Positions 1-7,446 of a DNA stretch of 23,555 nt are shown piece by piece. This DNA is from Candidatus Saccharibacteria bacterium UBA5152 (lineage in GTDB: Bacteria; Patescibacteriota; Saccharimonadia; Saccharimonadales; UBA4665). Each line of letters begins with the position of its first letter. Position 1 is the stretch's first letter. Under the pieces are notes generated by a model. It saw nothing but the letters and a program-made list of their open reading frames with translations. It ran no database searches and was not told where the DNA came from. Position numbers and translations under genes: made by a program. The DNA lies in assembly GCA_002413755.1 (NCBI GenBank), contig DHXQ01000004.1, positions 40,243 through 63,797 on the forward strand. Reading direction: 5' to 3'.

Positions 1-648
1 GACATCGTCATCGCCGACCGCCAAACCCAGAAGATTAGCCATTTTTCGCCGATTCATAAGCTATTGCAGCGGATCGGCAGCAGTGTCGTCAATTATGCCG
101 CCAAGACCGACCTGCCGGATGCGGTCAGCGGCTTCCGCGCCTATTCCCGTGAATCACTGATGCAACTCAACACTGTTACCCGCTTTAGTTATACGACTGA
201 AACAATTATTCAGGCTGGCAACAAGGGCCTGTGCATCGGCAGTATAAGCATCCAAACCAACGCCAAAACTCGTGAATCGCGTCTCTTCAAATCACTAAGG
301 CAGATGGTTTTTAAACAAGGTGTGACTATCGTACGGGCCTATATTATGTACCAGCCGCAGGCCATCTTTGGGGCGCTGGGTATCAGCCTCTTTCTGCTTG
401 GGTTAGTCCCCTTCGTACGGTTCGTGGTTCTCTCGATCGAAGACGGTAGCTCTCGCGGCCATTTGCAGTCACTGCTAGTGGGGTCGTTGCTGCTTACCAG
501 TGCCTTCCTGTGCCTCGTACTCAATATCATTGCTGACCTGATCCGTATCAATCGAGTTCTGATCGAAGACCAGCTTGAGCATACCAAGCGTCAGCGTTTT
601 GACGTGCCATACGGCTCACGCGCCACATCATACCCCAAGCATAAGTAG
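1..648 (+). CDS. Family 2 glycosyltransferase, C-terminal part (5' cut by window)
   Basis: The frame is open from base 1 to the TAA at 646-648, giving 215 residues of a longer protein. The first part carries the SGFRAYSRE segment (codons near base 127-155) typical of dolichyl-phosphate-mannose-synthase-like GT2 enzymes, just after the catalytic domain. Two strongly hydrophobic helices follow (about bases 355-430 and 475-545) and then a basic tail, the usual membrane-anchored C terminus of this group. Family knowledge suggests transfer of a sugar from a nucleotide donor to polyprenyl phosphate at the inner face of the membrane. The donor cannot be told because the active-site half lies outside the window. 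It precedes a flippase-like gene by 24 bp, fitting a lipid-linked sugar pathway. Confidence 0.8.
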   Translation, partial: DIVIADRQTQKISHFSPIHKLLQRIGSSVVNYAAKTDLPDAVSGFRAYSRESLMQLNTVTRFSYTTETIIQAGNKGLCIGSISIQTNAKTRESRLFKSLRQMVFKQGVTIVRAYIMYQPQAIFGALGISLFLLGLVPFVRFVVLSIEDGSSRGHLQSLLVGSLLLTSAFLCLVLNIIADLIRINRVLIEDQLEHTKRQRFDVPYGSRATSYPKHK

Positions 649-672
649 TATTCGTGCTACTATTGTAGATAT

Positions 673-1617
673 ATGAGCCGGCCACACCAGCACAGTCACT
701 TCGGCCCGAAGGTCATTATTTCCGGCGTTATTATCGTGCTGGTGTCGGTGTTTCTAATAACTCAGGCTACGAGTTTTGCCGGGGCTTTTCACATAATTCT
801 GAGTGCGTCACCCAAACTGATTGCCTGGTCTATGCTGTTGGTCGCCGGCACTTGTCTGGCAGCGACCACTAGTTATGTAGCGCTTGCCCAAAGCCCAGCG
901 ATTAGATTCTGGCCGACATTTGTGGTGCAGATTGCCTCCGGCATTACCAACCGTCTGTTACCTGTCGGGCTGGGCAGCGTGGGGTTGTATACACTGTACT
1001 TTAAGCGTCATGGTTTTCGTCTCAGCAAGGCCACGGCCGTGGTCGCCGCCAACGATGTTTGCGGTGCGCTTGGCAATTTTATACTGTTGGTAGTTGCACT
1101 GATTATCACTCCCGAACTCACAACATCCATCCAGCTCCCGGCGGTGCCCGTGCCTCTCATCCTGATAGTGCTAGCTGTGGCTGTCGGACTCCTCATCGTT
1201 CTGACGCGGCGTGGTAACTGGGTAAATAAGATCAAAGCATTTGTCAGCGAAATGTTACGCAATCTGCGTCATGATCTGAGACCCGGCAAACGTACAGCCC
1301 TCGGCCTGCTGAGTAATATGGTGCTGACAAGCCTCAACGGCGTGATCCTGTACCTGGCTGTCGTATCGGTTGGCGGCCATATGTTTTTGCCGCTGACGAT
1401 TGCCGTCCTGTCACTCGGTGCAGTGTTGGGGGCGGCCGTGCCAACACCTGGTGGCCTGGGTGGTATCGAGGCTGGTATCCTGGCTGGGCTGATAGCGTGC
1501 GGTGTGCCAGCCGCCCCCGCCCTCGCTGCTACCCTGATTTACCGCGGTCTGACTTACTGGGCGCCGATCATCCCGGGGCTATTCGTACTGCCGTGGGTGC
1601 GCAAACGCTATCTGTAA
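673..1617 (+). CDS. Flippase-like / LPG-synthase-type transmembrane protein (UPF0104)
   Basis: A 314-residue protein with about eight hydrophobic helices and short polar loops. Near residues 256-270 it has PTPGGLGGIEAG, the signature of the lysylphosphatidylglycerol synthase TM / AglD-like family (PF03706). There is no soluble aminoacyl-transferase domain, so it is not a complete MprF. Proteins of this shape beside GT2 enzymes are often proposed to move or handle lipid-linked sugars. That role is inferred from the 24-bp spacing to the upstream glycosyltransferase. A TATTGT hexamer at 661-666 lies 6 nt before the ATG and no ribosome site is visible, so it may be translated from a leaderless or very short-leader mRNA. 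Confidence 0.75.
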   Translation: MSRPHQHSHFGPKVIISGVIIVLVSVFLITQATSFAGAFHIILSASPKLIAWSMLLVAGTCLAATTSYVALAQSPAIRFWPTFVVQIASGITNRLLPVGLGSVGLYTLYFKRHGFRLSKATAVVAANDVCGALGNFILLVVALIITPELTTSIQLPAVPVPLILIVLAVAVGLLIVLTRRGNWVNKIKAFVSEMLRNLRHDLRPGKRTALGLLSNMVLTSLNGVILYLAVVSVGGHMFLPLTIAVLSLGAVLGAAVPTPGGLGGIEAGILAGLIACGVPAAPALAATLIYRGLTYWAPIIPGLFVLPWVRKRYL

Positions 1618-1631
1618 ACGTGAGCTGACTG

Positions 1632-1654
1632 TACAATAAGGAGCATAAAAGGAG
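1632..1654 (+). promoter_or_regulatory. Probable -10 box and double Shine-Dalgarno of mscL
   Basis: TACAAT at 1632-1637 with an upstream TG is a good extended -10. It is followed by two purine-rich ribosome sites, AAGGAG at 1638-1643 and AAAAGGAG at 1647-1654, the second 8 nt before the ATG at 1663. If transcription starts near 1644 only the second site is in the mRNA. Confidence 0.5.
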
Positions 1655-1662
1655 CCTGAGTT

Positions 1663-2076
1663 ATGTTGAAGGAGTTCAAAAAGTTTATATTACGTGGCAA
1701 TGTTGTCGACCTCGCAGTTGCAGTGGTGATTGGCGCCGCTTTTACGGCTGTCGTCAACGCCCTGGTCAAGGATTTCTTGACACCCCTTATCGCTGGCGTC
1801 CAGGGTACCAAATCGTTTGCTGAGTATTCGGTGACACTCCACGGCGTCAAATTTTTGTACGGTGATTTTATCAATGTACTGATCAGCTTCCTACTGACGG
1901 CGGGCGTGGTATTCTTCCTGGTTGTCCAGCCGCTGAACCATTTGAGTGAACTGAGCAAACGTTCCAAGAAGACCGAAGATCCGACCACTCGCAAGTGCCC
2001 GGCATGTCTGTCGGAAGTCAACAGTAAGGCGACACGCTGCATGTTCTGTACGAGCCACCTCGATGCTGCGAAATAG
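1663..2076 (+). CDS. mscL: Large-conductance mechanosensitive channel with C-terminal zinc ribbon
   Basis: The first 95 residues match MscL closely: an amphipathic start, the RGNVVDLAVAVVIGAAFTAVV pore helix, a periplasmic loop, and a second helix (about residues 68-88) ending in a VVQPLN segment. The family opens under membrane tension to release solutes during hypo-osmotic shock. Instead of the usual short cytoplasmic helix bundle, the C terminus (about residues 108-135) carries two CxxC pairs, CPAC and CMFC, spaced as a zinc ribbon. Total length, 137 residues, is normal for MscL, so the ribbon replaces rather than extends the tail. The stop codon abuts that of the convergent downstream gene. 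Identification as MscL is firm; the job of the ribbon is unknown. Confidence 0.92.
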   Translation: MLKEFKKFILRGNVVDLAVAVVIGAAFTAVVNALVKDFLTPLIAGVQGTKSFAEYSVTLHGVKFLYGDFINVLISFLLTAGVVFFLVVQPLNHLSELSKRSKKTEDPTTRKCPACLSEVNSKATRCMFCTSHLDAAK

Positions 2077-2934
2077 CTAGAGCAGCTTTTTGGGCCAGTC
2101 GTGCTGGGTCCGCACGGCTGTAATCACCAGGGCGTACATCATGACCTGCGCCTGCAGGTATATCCAGAACAACATCCCCAGCGTCAGCGCGAAGGCGCCA
2201 TACGTACTCTGCAGTTTGGGAATTTCGTGCGACATAATTATCACACCAAAATGCTGGACGGTCAGCATACCCGTACCGGCAATCATGGCGCCCAGGGTCA
2301 ACCGCTTGGTAGAGACGTGGCTAGTCGTACCGAGCCGGAAGACCACCAGGAACAGGCCGATCATAACCACGAGGTTCACCAGGGTGATGAAGACAGTGCC
2401 GGCAACCCCAATATGCGGTAGCTGACTGAGGATATAGCTCAGTCCGGTACCGATGACCAGGCCGATGCCGATGACGAAAATCATGGCAATACTGCGCAGA
2501 TTATCGAATAAGAAGTTGTACTTGTGCTCCTTGTCGGCATGCCAGACGTAGTTGAAGGCGTCCTGCAGGGTCACGGTGGCTCCGCGGGCACCGTAGATCA
2601 GGATTAACAGATCAATCACCAGAGCGATACCACTCACCTTGAGGATGTGCACGCTACCTCGCAGTGAATTACCCAGCGACGGGAAGAATTGAAACACCTG
2701 GCTGCTGATCTTGGCCTGCAAGTCCGGGTCGCCAACAGCTATGAATGATATAAGTGTCATGAAAGCCAGCAGCAGCGGAAAGACCGCCAAGAAACCGTAG
2801 TACGTGATCAAGGCGGCCTGCTTGCCAATCTTGTCGTCGCCGTAGCGCTTGACGACCGCAATCGGGAAGGCTAGGATGGTGTGTGATTGTTGTAGTGTGT
2901 CGAATTTCTGCGATGTGTGTTTGAACCGGTTCAT
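2077..2934 (-). CDS. YihY/virulence factor BrkB family membrane protein
   Basis: A 285-residue protein with about six hydrophobic helices. The N-terminal AALITYYGFLAVFPLLLAF segment is the hallmark of the YihY/BrkB family (once misnamed ribonuclease BN, PF03631), and the GARGATVTLQDAFNYVW stretch follows as usual. Function is not established; family members are integral envelope proteins. Convergent with mscL, with no bases between the stops. Start: the ATG at 2934 is preceded, 7 nt upstream on the coding strand, by TATTAT (2942-2947), placing the predicted transcript start on the ATG, and there is no ribosome site. Confidence 0.85.
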   Translation of the reverse strand: MNRFKHTSQKFDTLQQSHTILAFPIAVVKRYGDDKIGKQAALITYYGFLAVFPLLLAFMTLISFIAVGDPDLQAKISSQVFQFFPSLGNSLRGSVHILKVSGIALVIDLLILIYGARGATVTLQDAFNYVWHADKEHKYNFLFDNLRSIAMIFVIGIGLVIGTGLSYILSQLPHIGVAGTVFITLVNLVVMIGLFLVVFRLGTTSHVSTKRLTLGAMIAGTGMLTVQHFGVIIMSHEIPKLQSTYGAFALTLGMLFWIYLQAQVMMYALVITAVRTQHDWPKKLL

Positions 2935-2941
2935 CCATTTA

Positions 2942-2947
2942 ATAATA
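2942..2947 (-). promoter_or_regulatory. -10 box placing a leaderless start on the YihY-family gene
   Basis: Read on the minus strand, TATTAT is followed by exactly 7 nt and then the ATG of the YihY-family gene. RNA polymerase normally starts about 7 nt after the hexamer, so the mRNA would begin at or next to the start codon. Confidence 0.45.
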
Positions 2948-3088
2948 CGGTGCCGGAGCCATCTGACAAAATCTTACGGCAAATTTGTGACTCATACCGC
3001 CTGTGCTTTACTATGTAAAGTGACCTGTGCTATTGTGAATTTGCTGGGGCGAACATGCTGAGGGTAAGCGGGCATGGGGAGGTTATCT

Positions 3089-3172
3089 ATGACAAGTAAA
3101 ATGGCGCAACTGGTTGCTGACTACGAAGAGCAGCGGAAGAAAAAGCTTCGTAATTTTTACGAAAAACTGTAG
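3089..3172 (+). CDS. 27-residue charged micro-protein (unknown)
   Basis: ATG at 3089 with GGGGAGG centred about 10 nt upstream opens a 27-codon frame ending in TAG at 3170-3172. The product starts MTSKMAQLVADYEEQ and ends in a Lys/Arg-rich helix with aromatic residues, a single predicted amphipathic, basic helix. A perfect intrinsic terminator lies 22 bp after the stop, so ribosome site, frame and terminator form a compact transcription unit. I do not recognise the protein. Alternatively the transcript acts as a small RNA and the frame is incidental; the good ribosome site and the terminator favour a gene. Confidence 0.5.
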   Translation: MTSKMAQLVADYEEQRKKKLRNFYEKL

Positions 3173-3193
3173 CTGAAATTATTGATATCCGTT

Positions 3194-3223
3194 AACCACC
3201 GATGTGCGATCGGTGGTTTTTTT
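3194..3223 (+). terminator. Intrinsic terminator after the micro-ORF
   Basis: A perfect 10-bp stem (AACCACCGAT at 3194-3203 pairing with 3209-3218) closes a 5-nt GTGCG loop and is followed by a T-run. The 3224-3358 stretch after it holds no gene I can support, only the leader of the next gene with AAGGAGG just before its ATG. Confidence 0.85.
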
Positions 3224-3358
3224 ATTGTAACTTTTATTTTATAGAGGTAGTTGAAATCAGTATAAGAAATTTAACTGCTAGGATGCTGTAGCAGAATATA
3301 GTTTACGACATGAAGCTTATGGCGAGCTTGGAAGTGCTAACAAAGTAAGGAGGATCGA

Positions 3359-3802
3359 ATGGCTCACAATCAGCTTGGCGCAGCTTCACGAATCGGTCAC
3401 TTAGACACAACAGCACTGGTGGTAATGGCGCTCGGAATTGTAGCAGCAATCGCGATTGCCTGCGGCATAGCGTTTAGTCTGCATGCCGAGCATGCCAGCC
3501 AGGCAGCATCGCCAACTCCGGCACCACCCCAGATCACTCCGGCGTCAAATATCAAGCCGTCGATAAACCAAGAGAAGATTCAAACTATGCAACCAGAACC
3601 CGATGTCACGCCCTCTACTTCTTCGCCAGGTGCGACAAACAACAGCTCGTCATTCACGACAGTGACCATCAATGGCCACACTGAGACAGTCAGCGGTAAT
3701 GGCTCGCTGAAACAATCGTATACCTCGGCTGATGGACACACGAATGTCCATATTGCAATCAACAACTCAAGTACCAGCACGGAGGATGGTAGTAGCCAGT
3801 AG
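3359..3802 (+). CDS. Single-pass membrane-anchored surface protein (unknown)
   Basis: A 147-residue protein: a short cytoplasmic start, one long hydrophobic helix (about residues 19-42), then an extracytoplasmic Pro/Thr/Ser/Gln-rich linker. A C-terminal segment (about residues 96-140) has FTTVTINGHTETVSGNGS and alternating Thr/Val/Ser, suggesting beta strands. No family recognised. The start is fixed by AAGGAGG 5-6 nt before the ATG. It is the first of three closely spaced genes on this strand, all with unusually strong ribosome sites, all for exported Ser/Thr/Asn-rich proteins, so it probably belongs to the same surface assembly. Role unknown. Confidence 0.7.
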   Translation: MAHNQLGAASRIGHLDTTALVVMALGIVAAIAIACGIAFSLHAEHASQAASPTPAPPQITPASNIKPSINQEKIQTMQPEPDVTPSTSSPGATNNSSSFTTVTINGHTETVSGNGSLKQSYTSADGHTNVHIAINNSSTSTEDGSSQ

Positions 3803-3891
3803 TTCACGGTCGCCCGGTGTGTGGCAGCAGCCCAAACTGCTATACATCGGGAGATCACGAACCCGAATTATTATTAAATAAAGGAGGATAT

Positions 3892-4494
3892 ATGAAGCGA
3901 TTTACACGTTTCTCCGCGGCGGCAGCATCAACAGCTTTTGTCGTAGCTGGTTTTGCTGGTGTAGCGGCAGCCAGTCCATCAATAACCGGTAATGGCAATA
4001 ACTCAAGCAATCATGTTAGCCAGTCGGCTCATATGAGAACTCACGTCGATAACGACGCAACCGTAAATGCAACCAACAATAATCCACAAAGTGCCTCGAG
4101 CGGTTCAGCCAGCCTCGACGACAACTATAGTGGTGGAAGTGCCTCTACTGGCGCTGCTACAAACGCTGCAGTCGCTTCGGCCGGAGTCGGTATCGACTAC
4201 TCGGCAAGCACAGCTGCTGCACTTGGCGGTGGCTCTGGGGCTTTGGACCTGAGTAGTGCTGCGAGCCCAGTTATCAGTGACAATGGTAACAACTCATTGA
4301 ACACTGTCCATCAAAACGTTGATGTCTCGACAAGCGTCGACAATGACAGCTCCGTTAATCTAACTAACAACAATTCGCAGTCAGCAAGCACCGGTAGTGC
4401 GTCGGTAACAGACAACTACAGCGCTGGATCTGCAACCACTGGAAGTGCTAGCAACTCTAGTACGACCACGTTCAGTGTCAACGTAAAGTACTAA
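3892..4494 (+). CDS. Small secreted repeat protein with curlin-like Asn/Ser/Gln pattern
   Basis: The ATG at 3892 follows AAAGGAGG by 5 nt, deciding the start within a longer open frame. The 200-residue product begins with a signal peptide (MKRFTRFS, hydrophobic core, cleavage likely near the VAAAS motif around residues 25-29). The mature part has two copies of one unit, about bases 3970-4160 and 4258-4450. Each runs through GNGNNS, a VHQ/VSQ step, a VDND step, an N-rich NNN-QSAS step, then GSAS-DNYS-GSA-TG. The regular spacing of Asn, Gln and Gly recalls curlin-type or beta-solenoid amyloid-like repeats, though I see no exact CsgA consensus. The C terminus ends in an alternating FSVNVKY strand with no anchor. 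The same DNY/GSATTG step recurs in the downstream large protein, suggesting the two interact or copolymerise (inference). Confidence 0.75.
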   Translation: MKRFTRFSAAAASTAFVVAGFAGVAAASPSITGNGNNSSNHVSQSAHMRTHVDNDATVNATNNNPQSASSGSASLDDNYSGGSASTGAATNAAVASAGVGIDYSASTAAALGGGSGALDLSSAASPVISDNGNNSLNTVHQNVDVSTSVDNDSSVNLTNNNSQSASTGSASVTDNYSAGSATTGSASNSSTTTFSVNVKY

Positions 4495-4515
4495 TAGTAC
4501 AAGGAGGACGATAAC

Positions 4516-6543
4516 ATGTCGAAAATTTCCGCCTACATTCGGCGCGCAAGTGTCGTGGTTATTGTCCTCCTCTTGACGTTCGCGGCGCCCGTCATTAGCT
4601 ACGCTGACGTGGCACCTGCGGACGCGGAATACGGCATCACCCACCCTAGTGGTGCTGCCGCCATAACGTATACTTACAATTCGGACAGTGGTCTCTGGGA
4701 AAATGATTATTATACTTGGAACCCCACGACCAAAGAGACACTGCCCAAGCAAGCACTCGAATATACCTACAACCCGGCCACTGGCTTGTGGGATAGTCAA
4801 GTCTGGGAATTCCACCCCAATGTTGACTGCTATGAACAAATCACCGTTTCGGTCAGCCAGCCGCCGAGTGGTGCCATCACGCACGGCGGACCCACTCCTG
4901 CGCCTGCACCAGTTTCGGACTCATCATCTGACACGTCCGCATCCGATCCGAGCGCTGCAGCTGAGTCGACCGGCCCTGCTAACTCATCCCCTGCATTAGC
5001 ACCGCAGTCGAGCACGCAGGTTAACTTGGATAGTAGTGGCGGACTGAATGTTGTCCAGGGCTCGACTACCAGCCTTAACAATTCGATCGGCTCGTACTCC
5101 CAATCTGGCAATGCTCTGCTACAAAACAACTTTTTGGCAAATGACGCCACCAGTGGCGATGCTGCGGGTATAGCGACTATCATTAATCTGCTCCAGTCTA
5201 ATGCTGGGCTGGACGGCACTAATTTAGCGACTTTCATGAAAAATATCCAAGGTGATGTCAGCGGAGATCTGCTCATCGATCCGTCATCCATCGCCCAACC
5301 GGCCAGCTCGCTTGATAATTTGGGCAATGTCGACATCAATACTACGCAAAATAGTGCGATTCACAATGACATCGATCTGGCAGCCGCCAGCGGCAACGCA
5401 ACCATCGACAACAATATGCACGCCGGCAACGCAACTTCCGGTAGCGCCGATGCGGTCGCTAACGTCATCAACCTGATAAATTCAGTGATTGCCGCCAACC
5501 AGTCATTTGTCGGAGTCGTCAATATATATGGCAATTATACCGGCAACATCTTGGTACCGACAGATTCGCTCAATGCCCTGCTCGCCAGCAATAGTGGCGG
5601 TACCCCAGCCGTTCCTCTCGCTCAGACCGCTGATGGCACTGTCAAGGTGACAAATAACTTGACCACTAACAGCGACCAGTCGATTGCTAATAACATAGAT
5701 CTTGCCGCGGCCAGCGGCAGTGCGGTGCAGGATGACAATTATCATAGTGGTAATGCCACGACCGGCAATTCGCTGACCAATCTGACCATCTTGAATCTCA
5801 CCGGCCATCAAGTGACCGCGGCCAACAGCTTGCTGGTCTTCGTGAATGTGCTCGGCAAATGGGTGGGAGTCATCATGGATGCACCGGCTGGGGCGACTTC
5901 GGCGGCGTTGACTGGTGGAGCAACCTCGAGCACGACAACTAACACGGAGAGCAATACTAACATCACGGCTACGCAAAACGAGTCGATTACAAATAATATC
6001 AAGGCGCATGCCACATCGGGCGACGCTACCGTCAGTAATAATTATAACTCTGGCAACGCTACCACAGGCAATGCGACGGCGAGCGCTAACGTAGCCAACG
6101 TCGTGGGTAGCTCGTTTAGCCTGACGCATTGGTTCGGCATCCTGTTTATCAATGTCTTCGGCAATTGGATCGGCAACTTTGGGGCAGCGCCGGCTGTTGT
6201 GGCCAGAGCTCAGAGTGACGGCTCGTCAGCCGGTCCAGTCACGGCTGTCTTCCAATTCACACCGAGTTCCAGCGGGAGTGGCGGATCGACTACCGGTATT
6301 GCCCACGTCGACCGTTCCCTGTTTTCGAGCGATGCGCAGTACGACGATTTCACCAAGCAAGTCGGCGCAGTACTGGCCGCTCACGACATAACACCAAACT
6401 TAGCTGTACCAGTTGCAGCCACTCAAAGTACCAGCAAAACAGGTCTGTCACTGTCATTCGTTCCACTGGCAATCGGCTTCGCCGGTCTGACAGCAGTCGG
6501 TGCTGAAAAGATCCACTCCATTCGCAGGAAGTCGGCACGCTAA
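4516..6543 (+). CDS. Large C-terminally anchored surface repeat protein
   Basis: 675 residues. A signal peptide (about 1-30) is followed by two aromatic repeats (about residues 50-105) sharing YTYN-x4-GLW, then a Pro/Ser/Ala linker (to about 170). Four long repeats follow, beginning near bases 5040, 5325, 5630 and 5940. Each has an Asn/Ala/Gly-rich solenoid-like half (NNI...ASG.A...NN...GNATTG) and then a hydrophobic half with an NV-GNW-GN core, seen as VNIYGNYTGN, VNVLGKWVG and INVFGNWIGN. A C-terminal hydrophobic helix (about 645-665) and a basic IRRKSAR tail anchor it in the membrane; there is no LPxTG. Asn/Thr-rich TGNA repeats of this kind are frequent in CPR surface proteins. Likely a cell-surface fibre or adhesin, possibly with the upstream small repeat protein (inference). 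AAGGAGG lies 8 nt before the ATG. Confidence 0.8.
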   Translation: MSKISAYIRRASVVVIVLLLTFAAPVISYADVAPADAEYGITHPSGAAAITYTYNSDSGLWENDYYTWNPTTKETLPKQALEYTYNPATGLWDSQVWEFHPNVDCYEQITVSVSQPPSGAITHGGPTPAPAPVSDSSSDTSASDPSAAAESTGPANSSPALAPQSSTQVNLDSSGGLNVVQGSTTSLNNSIGSYSQSGNALLQNNFLANDATSGDAAGIATIINLLQSNAGLDGTNLATFMKNIQGDVSGDLLIDPSSIAQPASSLDNLGNVDINTTQNSAIHNDIDLAAASGNATIDNNMHAGNATSGSADAVANVINLINSVIAANQSFVGVVNIYGNYTGNILVPTDSLNALLASNSGGTPAVPLAQTADGTVKVTNNLTTNSDQSIANNIDLAAASGSAVQDDNYHSGNATTGNSLTNLTILNLTGHQVTAANSLLVFVNVLGKWVGVIMDAPAGATSAALTGGATSSTTTNTESNTNITATQNESITNNIKAHATSGDATVSNNYNSGNATTGNATASANVANVVGSSFSLTHWFGILFINVFGNWIGNFGAAPAVVARAQSDGSSAGPVTAVFQFTPSSSGSGGSTTGIAHVDRSLFSSDAQYDDFTKQVGAVLAAHDITPNLAVPVAATQSTSKTGLSLSFVPLAIGFAGLTAVGAEKIHSIRRKSAR

Positions 6544-6544
6544 G

Positions 6545-6703
6545 TCAAATATCCGATAATCGTAGGAATAGGGCAACCGTATCGGCGCGGACGGCAGTAC
6601 GGTTATACACAATCAGGGTCGTGGCAGCCCCCAATGCTAGAGAGATAATGCTAACCAGCAGCAATTGTCTCCAGTATTTATCAACAAGCTTTACTAGAGT
6701 CAT
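6545..6703 (-). pseudogene. Truncated copy of the 8629-9015 membrane-protein gene
   Basis: The first 37 codons are base-identical to the gene at 8629-9015, including its promoter and the site upstream. After base 6593 (reading leftward) identity stops and the frame runs into 16 unrelated codons before a stop at 6545. The remnant would encode only the N-terminal signal-anchor helix. It is the last unit of the array and has no site at its own 3' end, consistent with loss of the distal part. The stop abuts that of the convergent surface-protein gene. Confidence 0.75.
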
Positions 6704-6756
6704 AATCGGAATTATAGTATAAGCAATATTACTACCCTTAGTTGACGTACTTCGCA
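6593..6756 (-). repeat. 164-bp duplication, copy 1
   Basis: Base-identical to 8905-9068 by eye. It covers the beginning of one array unit: most of the site, the -10 box (6711-6716) and the first 37 codons. Identity ends inside the site at one edge and within the gene at the other. Confidence 0.9.
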
Positions 6757-6757
6757 C
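6732..6757 (-). repeat. Array site R1
   Basis: Plus-strand core TTAGTTGACGTACTTCGCAC preceded by CTACCC. It lies downstream of the toxin-antitoxin pair and upstream of the truncated unit. Last base differs from consensus (CAC for CAA). Confidence 0.85.
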
Positions 6758-6779
6758 CTTCCATGCGAGTCAATTAACC

Positions 6780-7040
6780 TCAACCGTATAGTTGGCTATG
6801 TGACCCAATCAATGCAAATATTATCAACTCATCGCCGCGGATTGTGTATAGGGCTCTGATATCGCCATTGACATTCATACTCCAATAACCGGCAAAGGCA
6901 CCCTTTAACGGATGAACCCGTAATTGCGGTAACGTAGGATCGATTAAAAAGAGCTCTAATTTTTCAGCGAATTGTAGCTGGTAGTCTCTGGGAAGCTTTT
7001 TGTACTGTCTTTTAAACTGCTTCTCATATTTAATTATCAT
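6780..7040 (-). CDS. RelE/YafQ-type mRNA interferase toxin
   Basis: 86 residues, the usual size for YafQ/RelE toxins. The C-terminal half has the family pattern: HPLKG at about residues 43-47, GYW, DIRALY, then FALIGSHSQLYG, where the GSHS-x-LY/F end matches YafQ and holds its functional histidine. Such toxins cut mRNA at the ribosome and are held inactive by a co-translated antitoxin. It starts 10 bp after the antitoxin stop and has no promoter of its own, as expected for a co-transcribed second gene. A toxin-antitoxin pair as one unit of a repeat-bounded array is typical of chromosomal integrons, where such pairs are thought to stabilise arrays. Confidence 0.88.
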   Translation of the reverse strand: MIIKYEKQFKRQYKKLPRDYQLQFAEKLELFLIDPTLPQLRVHPLKGAFAGYWSMNVNGDIRALYTIRGDELIIFALIGSHSQLYG

Positions 7041-7050
7041 AATTCGAGAG

Positions 7051-7320
7051 TTAGGATTCTAAGTCGGCGATAAAGTCGGCCGCGTTATCAAACGGCTTAC
7101 TTACATTGCCTGCCTGAATGCTCTTTTCTACTTCAGCGATAAGCTTCTCAAGCTTGGGGGTCATGGGCTCAGGAGAGTACAGATCGATACGCCGTGTAGC
7201 CGAAACCTGACGCAGGTAGGCATTAACGAGTGTGCTAAGGGTCAAGCCAGCGCTTTTAGCAACTTCTTGGGCGGAAGCTTTAACATCTTCATCTACTTTG
7301 ACGCTTATGACTGTATTCAT
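7051..7320 (-). CDS. RelB/DinJ-type antitoxin
   Basis: 89 residues. The N-terminal half has the ribbon-helix-helix pattern of RelB/DinJ antitoxins: a VISVKVDEDVK strand, a helix with QEVAKSAGLTLSTLVNAYLRQV, then a charged C-terminal arm that would wrap the toxin. It probably neutralises the toxin and represses its own promoter by analogy with the family. The ATG at 7320 is preferred over an upstream in-frame codon because TATACT lies exactly 7 nt before it, implying a leaderless mRNA, and the family homology begins here. Confidence 0.87.
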   Translation of the reverse strand: MNTVISVKVDEDVKASAQEVAKSAGLTLSTLVNAYLRQVSATRRIDLYSPEPMTPKLEKLIAEVEKSIQAGNVSKPFDNAADFIADLES

Positions 7321-7327
7321 ACTATAG

Positions 7328-7333
7328 AGTATA
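7328..7333 (-). promoter_or_regulatory. -10 box of the toxin-antitoxin unit
   Basis: Minus-strand TATACT, followed by 7 nt and the antitoxin ATG. The surrounding ACTATAGAGTATATACT is partly palindromic and could be the antitoxin operator. Confidence 0.5.
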
Positions 7334-7400
7334 TACTTTGTAATATTTGTGTCAAGCACGACGATTTCTTCTCTGCGTATTTTCCATGCTCAGAATGCTC

Positions 7401-7429
7401 GGCTAACCCTAGTTACGTACTTCGCAACT
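7401..7429 (-). repeat. Array site R2
   Basis: GGCTAACCCTAG then TTACGTACTTCGCAACT. It lacks one G of the left arm relative to consensus (GTTACG for GTTGACG) and has AACC in place of ACCC. Positioned just downstream of the coiled-coil gene. Confidence 0.85.
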
Positions 7430-7446
7430 GTCAACAAAACGTGCGC

